Assembly: GCA_013820975.1 (NCBI GenBank)
Contig: JACDHQ010000132.1
Span: 1 to 6,345, forward strand
Origin: Gemmatimonadaceae bacterium
GTDB lineage: Bacteria; Gemmatimonadota; Gemmatimonadetes; Gemmatimonadales; Gemmatimonadaceae
Reading direction: 5' to 3'
DNA: 6,345 nt
Made by a program: the position numbers and the translations under genes. Shown here piece after piece: positions 1-5,023 of the stretch (position 1 is its first letter; every line of letters starts with the position of its first letter). Below the pieces are notes generated by a model. That model was given only the letters and a program-made list of their open reading frames with translations, did not search any database and was not told where the DNA came from.

Positions 1-2211
1 CTCGGCGGTGCTCTTGAGGAGCCGGTTACGCGCATCGGGGATCCCGTGCGTGTTGCCGGGATAGATGAACAGCTCGGTCGGCACGCCCAGCTTCTTCAGC
101 GCCATGTGCAGCTCGACGCTCTGCGGGCTTGGGACGCGCGGGTCGCCTTCCACGACGTGGATCATCGTCGGTGTCTTCGCATTGGCGATGTACTTGAGCG
201 GCGACTGGTTCCAGTATGCGTCGAAGTCCTCGTACGGCAGCTTGTCGCCCAGGTAGTACTGGCGGTTCCGCTGCACGTCGCTCTGCGCGTACATGGAGAT
301 CCAGTTCGACGTGCCGGCACCGGAGCTGATCGCCTTGAAGCGGTCGGTGTGCGTGAGGATCCAGTTGCTCCAGTGCCCGCCGGCGCTCCAGCCGAGCACG
401 CCCATCTGCTCCGGGTTCACGAGTCCATCGGCGATGAGGTGGTCGACGCCGGTCATGATGTCGTCGTAGCCGGGCGGGAAGTAGTTCCCGACGATCCCGT
501 TCTTGAACGCCTCGCCGTAGTTCGTGGAACCACGGTAGTTGGGCTTGAGCACGACGTAGCCCGCGCCCGCATAAACCTGCGAGCCGTAGCCGCCATTGAA
601 CGACAGCAGATCGGCGGCCGCCGGGCCGCCGTGGAGGGCGACGACCAGCGGGTAGCGGCGGCCGGGCTCGTAGCCGACGGGCTTGACGAGCACGCCTCCG
701 ACCGGGGTCCCGTCGCGCGACGTCCAGGTGATCTCCTCCTCGGCGCCGAGCGCGATGCCGGACAGCTGCGGATTGAGGTCGGTGAGCTGCGTCCACGTCC
801 TGCGATCGCCAATGCGATCGAGGCGCGTGACGGTGTACGTCGTGGTGGGCGCCGCGGGGTCCTGGAACGTCAGCAGGAGGCGGCGGCTCGTCTCGTCCTG
901 GTTGACGTTGAGCACGCCGTTGACGCTCGTGAGCTGCCTCACGGCGCCGCTGGCCACGTCAACGGAGTGCAGCTGGTTGGTCGCCTTGACGCCTTCATTG
1001 AAGTAGATCGTCCGCGCGTCGGGAGACCAGAAGCCGACGCTGACGTCACCGTCGAAGCCAGTGCCCAGCTTGCGCCACGCGCCGCCGGCCACGGCGCGGA
1101 CGTAGGCGCGGCTGTTCTTCATGTTGTAGCGCGTGGTGTCATCCGATGCGGCGAAGGCGATCAGCCGCGAATCGGGGGAGAAGCTGAGCGCGCTCTCGGC
1201 GACCTCGGTGTTGCCGGTGAGCTGCTCGATCCGCCCCGTCGAGGCCTCGACGAGGTAGATATTCGAGTGGATTCCCTGCTCCGTGATGCCGCGCTTGTAG
1301 CGGTCGCTCGGCAGCGCCCGGAACCCGATCCACTTCGAGTCGTCGGAGATGGTGAAGTCGGTGACGCTGATGGTCGTGTCGCTCGTGAGCCGGGTGGTGC
1401 GCCGGCCGTCGAGGTCGAAGGCCCAGAGGCTCGAGATTGGGGCGGTGGCGTTGCGCACCGCGACGGTGAAGCGCTTCTCGGTGCGGGTGCGCTCGTCGGT
1501 GTCGATGGTGTCGGCGGTGACGAAGTAGATGCGCCGCGCATCGGGCGCGAACTGCCACTGCCCCACCCCGGTCGCGTGGCGGGTGAGCTGCTGCGCCTGT
1601 GGATCGCGGCCGGCGGCGAGGTCGGCGACCGGCAGCGCGTGGAGCTGCTCGGCGCCGGGCTTGCCGGCGCGGTACACGAGCCAGCGGCCATCGCGGCTGA
1701 AGGCAAAGGAGGTCACGCCCGGCGTCGCGGTGGTCAGCAGGCGCGCCTCGCCGCCGTCGGGGCGCATCATGTACAGCTGATTGTTGCTTCCACCGCCACT
1801 GCCACCTCCGCCACCCGACGCACCGGCGGATCCGCCGGGAGCCGGCGTCGCGTCACGGTTGGACGAGAAGACGAACCAGGTGCCGTCGGGTGCCCAGCGC
1901 GGCTGTGTCTCGTTCTTCTTCTTCGTGAAGGTCAGCTGCCGGGTGGACGACACGCCGCGCTCGGCGGAGACGAGGTAGATGTCGCTCTGGGTGGTCGCGT
2001 CGCGCCAGTCGGGAGAACTGACCGTGTAAAGGATCCACTTGCCGTCGGCGCTCACCTCCGGAGCGGAAGCCGTGCGCATGTGCTGCATGTCGAGCCAGGT
2101 CATCGGCCGGGGAGCCGGTGCCGCAGCATCCTGGGCGAGTGCCACCGGCGTGGTCACCGCGCAGCCAGCCGCGAACAGGGCAAGCTGACGGAGGTAGCGA
2201 TCGAGAGCCAT
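1..2211 (-). CDS. Secreted S9-family serine peptidase (prolyl oligopeptidase / acylaminoacyl-peptidase type), C-terminal end cut by window edge
   Basis: This reading frame is open without a stop from ATG at 2211 to base 1 (737 codons), so only the last residues are missing. The N-terminus has a short basic region, a hydrophobic stretch and a signal peptidase I-like site ALA26|Q27, which suggests export. Residues about 45-490 carry repeated beta-propeller strands of the form S/PDG..W.V/IY, centred near 56, 109, 174, 224, 290, 346 and 418. The alpha/beta-hydrolase domain (Pfam Peptidase_S9 type) follows from about 510: oxyanion-region HGGP at 525-528, NYRGSTNYG around 560, nucleophile Ser609 in GWSAGG, Asp690 in EGDPRVP and His722 in GNTHG. 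The Ser-Asp-His spacing (81, then 32) is close to that of DPP4. The likely role is cleavage of peptides outside the cytoplasm, with the propeller restricting access to the active site. Exact specificity (aminopeptidase, dipeptidyl-peptidase or oligopeptidase) cannot be read from the sequence. Residues 126-142 form a Gly/Ser-rich insert in the propeller. It lies 112 bases downstream of the serpin and is probably co-transcribed with it. Confidence 0.93.
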   Translation of the reverse strand, partial: MALDRYLRQLALFAAGCAVTTPVALAQDAAAPAPRPMTWLDMQHMRTASAPEVSADGKWILYTVSSPDWRDATTQSDIYLVSAERGVSSTRQLTFTKKKNETQPRWAPDGTWFVFSSNRDATPAPGGSAGASGGGGGSGGGSNNQLYMMRPDGGEARLLTTATPGVTSFAFSRDGRWLVYRAGKPGAEQLHALPVADLAAGRDPQAQQLTRHATGVGQWQFAPDARRIYFVTADTIDTDERTRTEKRFTVAVRNATAPISSLWAFDLDGRRTTRLTSDTTISVTDFTISDDSKWIGFRALPSDRYKRGITEQGIHSNIYLVEASTGRIEQLTGNTEVAESALSFSPDSRLIAFAASDDTTRYNMKNSRAYVRAVAGGAWRKLGTGFDGDVSVGFWSPDARTIYFNEGVKATNQLHSVDVASGAVRQLTSVNGVLNVNQDETSRRLLLTFQDPAAPTTTYTVTRLDRIGDRRTWTQLTDLNPQLSGIALGAEEEITWTSRDGTPVGGVLVKPVGYEPGRRYPLVVALHGGPAAADLLSFNGGYGSQVYAGAGYVVLKPNYRGSTNYGEAFKNGIVGNYFPPGYDDIMTGVDHLIADGLVNPEQMGVLGWSAGGHWSNWILTHTDRFKAISSGAGTSNWISMYAQSDVQRNRQYYLGDKLPYEDFDAYWNQSPLKYIANAKTPTMIHVVEGDPRVPSPQSVELHMALKKLGVPTELFIYPGNTHGIPDARNRLLKSTAE

Positions 2212-2218
2212 CTGCAAG

Positions 2219-2247
2219 TCTCCGGGAGGAAGGGAGGGACTCCCGGA
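2219..2247 (-). promoter_or_regulatory. Hairpin overlapping the ribosome binding site of the S9 peptidase
   Basis: An 8-base perfect inverted repeat, TCCGGGAG (2221-2228) and CTCCCGGA (2240-2247), with an 11-base spacer, lies directly in front of the peptidase gene. On the minus strand its 3' arm runs into the only good Shine-Dalgarno candidate, GGAGA (2219-2223), which is 7 bases before the ATG at 2211. Three of these five bases would be paired in the hairpin. This could lower translation of the second gene, or only be a GC-rich intergenic fold. No run of U follows on the minus strand, so it does not look like a terminator for the serpin. Confidence 0.45.
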
Positions 2248-2323
2248 AATTATTGCGCGGGACCGCCCGCCGCACCTCGAGTCGCCTGCACCGCGGCGGC
2301 CGGGGTGCGAACCAGAGGGGCCT

Positions 2324-3595
2324 TTACGGAATCCGAGCGACCTTCCCCACGAACAGCACCGTCCCCGACAGCCGCTCCCGGATGGCAAACACGAACGGCC
2401 GGTTGACGTAGAACCCCGGCGGCATCGAGGTGACGCGGATGCCGGTATTGGTGACGGCGGCCGCCTCGGTGCCCTCCTCGTCCACCTTCACGAACGCCTT
2501 GTGCGTCACGAAGCCGACGTAGAGGTCGCCCCGCTCCGACATGCCGGCGAGGTTCGCGCGGCTGGGAACGAACACATCGCGCATGCCGAGCGCGATCAGG
2601 TCGTCCTTCAGCTCACGGCTGTACGTGAGCGTGAAGCGCGGGATCTCGACGAACCAGCCCGTGCGGGGGGCCAGTCCCTCGATGATGGCGTTCCACCGGG
2701 CCGGCGTGAGCGACGCCGCCAGCGCGTCGACGCTGGTTCCGGGCGGCGGCAGGAGGATGGTCATCGCGAACGCACCGTTGCCGTACGCCAGTTCGCCCGC
2801 CTCGACCTGGGCGTCCGAGAAGGCGCGGAAACCTGCGTCCGCGCCCACCTCCTGATTCATCATGCGGACGGTCTGCGTCGTGCCGTCTGCGGTCGTGAAC
2901 GCCGCATCACGCGTCTGTGCAGCATCGAAGCGCGAGCGCCACGTGCCCTTGAACCAGATCGCATTGACGAGGTACATGACGTCGTCCTCGGCTACGTCGT
3001 CCACGATCGTCGGGATGCGGCCGTTCGTCATTTCGCTCACCCACGCGTTGACGGCTCGCTTTGTCCCTTCGGTGTCGGTGAAGTCCACCGCACGTACCTC
3101 GGAGTCGAAGTACGTGCGGCCCGCGTCGAGGAAGGTCGTGCGGAACGGATAGCGGCGGTCGTGCCAGATGGAATTGGCGATCTGGAAGGTCGTGGACTTG
3201 TCGAGCCCGCGCAGCAGCGCGGACAGGTCGCGGTAGCCCTGCTGCACGGTCGCGAGGTCCGCCGCGCCGAAGCCGAGCGCCTGCCGCATCTGCTCCTGCG
3301 TCTCGCCCGCCGCGCCGTTCAGGACCATGCCGAGCGAGAGCGAAACGCTGAGCGGCGACAGGAAGACGTTCTCTCCCGGACCCGCAGCGCTGGCCCTTCC
3401 GAACAGGCCGAACGCGAAGCTGTTGGACGCATCGCGGACGTTCCGCTCGGCCGCGGAGAGCGGGCGGGGCAGTTCGTCGAGGGTCGCGACCTGGCCGGGT
3501 GGGGTCATGGGCTGGCTGCAGGCAGAGGCGAAGGCGAAGGCGGCGGCGGCGAGGGCCCAGCCGCGGGCTCGAGCCGGGGACGGTGCGGAATGCAT
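2324..3595 (-). CDS. Serpin (serine protease inhibitor), putative lipoprotein
   Basis: This 423-residue protein is a full-length serpin. Residues 1-26 form an export signal with a hydrophobic stretch ending FASA|C26, a permissive lipobox, so it is probably anchored to a membrane by a lipidated Cys26. The serpin core starts near residue 45; family landmarks are NVFLSPLSVSLSLGM (76-90), NAIWFKGTW (211-219), PRFTLTYSRELKDDL (319-333) and the C-terminal NRPFVFAI...GTVLFVGKV (398-419). The reactive-centre loop has an inhibitory-type hinge: E373-E374-G375-T376-E377 followed by small residues A378-A380. From the hinge Gly to the conserved Asn before PFVF the length equals that of human alpha-1-antitrypsin, which places the scissile bond at Thr389-Ser390 (P1-P1'). 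The protein should therefore be a true suicide inhibitor rather than a non-inhibitory relative; the target protease is unknown. ATG at 3595 is preceded at 7 bases by AGGAGA. The gene is divergent from metK and is the first of two minus-strand genes. Confidence 0.95.
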   Translation of the reverse strand: MHSAPSPARARGWALAAAAFAFASACSQPMTPPGQVATLDELPRPLSAAERNVRDASNSFAFGLFGRASAAGPGENVFLSPLSVSLSLGMVLNGAAGETQEQMRQALGFGAADLATVQQGYRDLSALLRGLDKSTTFQIANSIWHDRRYPFRTTFLDAGRTYFDSEVRAVDFTDTEGTKRAVNAWVSEMTNGRIPTIVDDVAEDDVMYLVNAIWFKGTWRSRFDAAQTRDAAFTTADGTTQTVRMMNQEVGADAGFRAFSDAQVEAGELAYGNGAFAMTILLPPPGTSVDALAASLTPARWNAIIEGLAPRTGWFVEIPRFTLTYSRELKDDLIALGMRDVFVPSRANLAGMSERGDLYVGFVTHKAFVKVDEEGTEAAAVTNTGIRVTSMPPGFYVNRPFVFAIRERLSGTVLFVGKVARIP

Positions 3596-3602
3596 GCTAC
3601 GC

Positions 3603-3608
3603 TCTCCT
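3603..3608 (-). promoter_or_regulatory. Shine-Dalgarno site of the serpin gene
   Basis: The minus strand reads AGGAGA here, 7 bases before the ATG at 3595. This supports that start codon over the later in-frame Met30. Confidence 0.75.
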
Positions 3609-3614
3609 GATTAT

Positions 3615-3653
3615 GGTAGGCGACCCGCCGGAAGGCGGCTATCCGGCCTAACC
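3615..3653. repeat. Imperfect 39-base inverted repeat upstream of the serpin
   Basis: The outer arms GGTAGGC (3615-3621) and GCCTAACC (3646-3653) pair over seven positions with one bulged A. Inside them, CCGCC (3625-3629) and GGCGG (3634-3638) form a perfect 5-pair hairpin around a GGAA loop. The element sits just ahead of the serpin Shine-Dalgarno site. It could be a stem-loop in the serpin 5' UTR or a protein-binding palindrome; the sequence does not decide. Confidence 0.35.
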
Positions 3654-3681
3654 AAGCTCCGGCGCCGAGGGTCACCAAGCT
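3649..3681. repeat. Pair of direct repeats (T-A/C-ACCAAGCT) in the divergent promoter region
   Basis: TAACCAAGCT (3649-3658) and TCACCAAGCT (3672-3681) match at 9 of 10 positions and start 23 bases apart, about two helical turns. The second copy touches the proposed -35 box of metK. The layout would suit a regulator binding as a dimer between the two divergent transcription units, but two short copies may be chance. Confidence 0.3.
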
Positions 3682-3710
3682 TGTCTGCCGAGTCCGGCCC
3701 CGGTTAGATT
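3681..3710 (+). promoter_or_regulatory. metK: Candidate sigma-70-type promoter for metK
   Basis: TTGTCT (3681-3686) and TAGATT (3705-3710) each match the -35 and -10 consensus at four of six positions, with an 18-base spacer. A start site 7 bases after the -10 box would be near 3717, exactly where the first stem of the proposed leader RNA begins. The agreement is suggestive, but the boxes are weak and promoter consensus in this organism is unknown. Confidence 0.4.
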
Positions 3711-3716
3711 CAGCGC

Positions 3717-3793
3717 GCGCGGCGATTTCCCCGATTTGACGGGCCGCGCACCCAGGAGCCTCGCTCCCGGACTCACACCCGTCTAAGTCGTGG
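3717..3793 (+). promoter_or_regulatory. Candidate SAM-II-like riboswitch aptamer in the metK leader
   Basis: The RNA can form an H-type pseudoknot. P1 is a perfect 7-pair stem, GCGCGGC (3717-3723) with GCCGCGC (3743-3749). Loop 1 begins with GAUUU (3724-3728) immediately after the P1 5' arm. P2 pairs loop bases 3729-3742 with 3779-3793: CCCCGAUUUGAC faces GUCUAAGUCGUGG, extended by two G-C pairs, with U3784 bulged, one C/U mismatch (3731/3791) and one U-G wobble (3735/3787). The last P2 pair, G3742-C3779, stacks directly on P1. Known SAM-II RNAs have the same order: P1, GAUUU, then a P2 in which UUG faces CUAA with a U bulged between C and AA; that U and loop uridines contact SAM. Here UUG is 3736-3738 and CUAA is 3783-3786. 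Differences are an inserted hairpin in loop 3 (3752-3770) and an inner P2 of five pairs instead of two or three. The position before metK fits. No known SAM-I, SAM-III or SAM-IV core motif was seen. Confidence 0.6.
3752..3770 (+). other. Small hairpin inserted in loop 3 of the leader pseudoknot
   Basis: GGAGC (3755-3759) and GCTCC (3763-3767) pair around a CTC loop. Two further C-G pairs (3752-3753 with 3769-3770) lie beyond an A/C mismatch. It falls between the 3' arm of P1 and the 3' strand of P2, where classical SAM-II RNAs have a short A-rich linker. Confidence 0.5.
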
Positions 3794-3813
3794 CTGCGCA
3801 AGCGGCCCGCGAC
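3787..3813 (+). promoter_or_regulatory. Candidate antiterminator hairpin of the metK leader
   Basis: GUCG (3787-3790) pairs with CGAC (3810-3813), and GGCUGC (3792-3797) pairs with GCGGCC (3802-3807, one U-G), closed by a GCAA tetraloop of GNRA type; a 1x2 internal loop separates the two helices. The hairpin uses nearly all of the terminator's 5' arm (3803-3814), so the two cannot coexist. It also shares 3787-3793 with the P2 3' strand of the upstream pseudoknot, which gives a direct way for ligand binding to favour termination. Confidence 0.55.
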
Positions 3814-3838
3814 GATCCACCGTCGGGGGCCGTTTTTT
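3803..3838 (+). terminator. Intrinsic terminator in the metK leader (attenuator)
   Basis: The 12-base arms 3803-3814 (CGGCCCGCGACG) and 3821-3832 (CGTCGGGGGCCG) pair with a single G/G mismatch around a 6-base loop, and six T residues follow at once (3833-3838). This is a canonical Rho-independent terminator for plus-strand transcription. It ends 16 bases before the metK ATG. The gene on its left is transcribed away from it, so it cannot be that gene's terminator; control of metK read-through is the simplest explanation. Confidence 0.85.
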
Positions 3839-3845
3839 CATTCCT

Positions 3846-3849
3846 GGAG
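3846..3849 (+). promoter_or_regulatory. metK: Shine-Dalgarno site of metK
   Basis: GGAG lies 5 bases before the ATG at 3855, just after the terminator's T run. It is outside the terminator stem, so control is expected at transcription rather than by hiding this site. Confidence 0.75.
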
Positions 3850-3854
3850 AATTC

Positions 3855-4940
3855 ATGTCGCGCTACACGTTCACGTCCGAGTCCGTCAGCGAAGGGCACC
3901 CGGACAAGGTTTCCGACTTCATTGCCGACTCGATCCTCGATGCCCACCTGGCCGGCGATGCGAAGAGCCGCGTCGCGTGCGAGGTGATGGTCAAGAGCGG
4001 CCAGGTGATCCTCGCCGGCGAGATCTCGTCGAAGCAGGATGTCGATTACGACAAGGAGGTCCGCGGCGCGATCCGCGAGATCGGCTATACCGACCCGGCG
4101 GAGGCCTTCAACGCCGACGGCGTGAAGATCACGCAGCACCTCACGGTGCAGTCGGGGGACATCGCGATGGGCGTGGACACAGGTGGCGCCGGCGACCAGG
4201 GAATCATGTTCGGCTACGCCGCCGCCGAGACGGCGGAGCTCATGCCACTGCCGATCACCCTCGCGCACGCGCTCGGCCGCCGCCTCGCCGCAGCGCGGAA
4301 GTCGGGCGAGCGCGCCTGGCTCCGCCCCGACGTGAAGACGCAGGTCTCCGTGGAATACGAGGAGAACACCCCGATCGGCGTGAAGACCGTGCTCGTCTCG
4401 ACGATGCACGCCGCCGACGTGACGCAGGACGAGATTCGCGACTACATCGCGAGCTGCATCTGCCCCGAAGTCCTCGGCCAGTGGTTCAATCCCGATGTCG
4501 AGGTGCTCGTAAACCCGACCGGGCAGTTCATCGAGGGCGGCCCGTCGGCTGACGCCGGCGTGACCGGTCGCAAGATCATCGTGGACACCTATGGCGGCGC
4601 AGGACGCCACGGCGGCGGCGCGTTCAGCGGCAAGGACCCGTCAAAGGTGGACCGCTCGGGCGCCTACTTCACCCGGTACGTCGCACGCCAGGTGGTGAAG
4701 CAGGGGATCGCGAAGCGCGCCGAGGTGCAGGTGAGCTATGCGATCGGCCGTGCCGAGCCGACATCTGTGCTCGTGAACACCTTTGGGACCGGGGACGGCA
4801 AGGCCGCCGAGGCGCTGGTGCGGACCTTCGACTTCCGCCCGCGGGCGATCATCGAGCAGCTCGACCTGCTGAAGCCGATCTATCGCGAGACGACCAATTA
4901 CGGACATTTCGGGAAGAACGGACTGTCCTGGGAGCAGTAG
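3855..4940 (+). CDS. metK: S-adenosylmethionine synthetase (methionine adenosyltransferase)
   Basis: MetK makes S-adenosylmethionine from ATP and methionine, releasing phosphate and pyrophosphate, in the cytosol, usually as a homotetramer. The protein aligns along its whole length with the bacterial family. It starts with the typical TSESVSEGHPDK (7-18), whose His15, Asp17 and Lys18 belong to the nucleotide/phosphate site. The first family signature GAGDQGIMFGYA lies at 111-122 and the second, GGGAFSGKDPSKVDRS, at 253-268. It also has WLRPD, NPTGQF, TGRKIIVDTYGG and AIGRAEPTS blocks, and ends in YGHFGKNGLSWEQ. At 361 residues it is about 20 shorter than the E. coli enzyme. The difference is explained by a shorter loop before GAGDQG, small gaps elsewhere and a missing C-terminal tail, not by truncation. 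The start is supported by GGAG 5 bases upstream and by the conserved N-terminus. A terminator and a candidate SAM-sensing leader precede it, consistent with feedback control by its product. The helicase gene follows after 83 bases. Confidence 0.98.
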   Translation: MSRYTFTSESVSEGHPDKVSDFIADSILDAHLAGDAKSRVACEVMVKSGQVILAGEISSKQDVDYDKEVRGAIREIGYTDPAEAFNADGVKITQHLTVQSGDIAMGVDTGGAGDQGIMFGYAAAETAELMPLPITLAHALGRRLAAARKSGERAWLRPDVKTQVSVEYEENTPIGVKTVLVSTMHAADVTQDEIRDYIASCICPEVLGQWFNPDVEVLVNPTGQFIEGGPSADAGVTGRKIIVDTYGGAGRHGGGAFSGKDPSKVDRSGAYFTRYVARQVVKQGIAKRAEVQVSYAIGRAEPTSVLVNTFGTGDGKAAEALVRTFDFRPRAIIEQLDLLKPIYRETTNYGHFGKNGLSWEQ

Positions 4941-4945
4941 CCGGT

Positions 4946-5010
4946 GCGGTAGGGGGTTGGGGTCGGGGGTTGGACCTGCTGGAGTGCCCGACCCCCGGCC
5001 CCCTACCCGC
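4946..5010 (+). repeat. Long GC-rich intergenic hairpin between metK and the helicase gene
   Basis: GGTAGGGGG (4948-4956) pairs with CCCCCTACC (4999-5007). Two T-G wobbles, four G-C pairs, one bulged C and TCGGG/CCCGA (4963-4967 with 4987-4991) extend it to about 20 pairs around a 19-base loop. The 5' arm is an alternation of G runs and TT/TC (G5-TT-G4-TC-G5-TT-GG). No T run follows the 3' arm, so it is not a standard intrinsic terminator. It may still block 3' exonucleases or slow RNA polymerase after metK, or be a dispersed intergenic repeat. Confidence 0.6.
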
Positions 5011-5023
5011 TACTGTTCTCAAC

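Noticed and set aside
2040..2211. S9 peptidase as a lipoprotein through Cys17 (AAGC)
   Set aside because: The hydrophobic stretch before Cys17 is only about eight residues and an ALA|Q signal peptidase I site follows at 26, so secretion in soluble form is more likely.
2249..2254. AATAAT on the minus strand as a -10 box for an internal promoter of the S9 gene
   Set aside because: No acceptable -35 element lies 16-18 bases upstream. A co-transcript from the serpin is simpler, though a weak internal promoter is not excluded.
46..2406. A 786-codon open frame on the plus strand opposite the S9 peptidase
   Set aside because: Its product is low-complexity, rich in Arg, Val, Gly and Asp, without recognisable motifs, and it overlaps a clear peptidase gene with an intact catalytic triad. 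Such antisense frames are common in GC-rich DNA.
2501..3610. A 369-codon open frame on the plus strand opposite the serpin
   Set aside because: It is composed of Arg/Glu/Val-rich sequence with no family signature and mirrors the serpin codons.
3610..3615. CATAAT on the minus strand as a -10 box for the serpin
   Set aside because: The start site would fall inside the Shine-Dalgarno sequence and there is no suitable -35 box.
3613..3651. A 12-codon plus-strand frame that might be a leader peptide for metK
   Set aside because: It lies upstream of the proposed promoter, has no ribosome binding site and no run of Met codons.
3596..3854. SAM-I or SAM-IV riboswitch in front of metK
   Set aside because: The conserved GAUGA and GGCAACC core segments of those classes are absent.
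3783..4610. A 275-codon open frame on the minus strand opposite metK
   Set aside because: His/Asp/Arg-rich antisense translation of metK with no domain; metK motifs are unambiguous.
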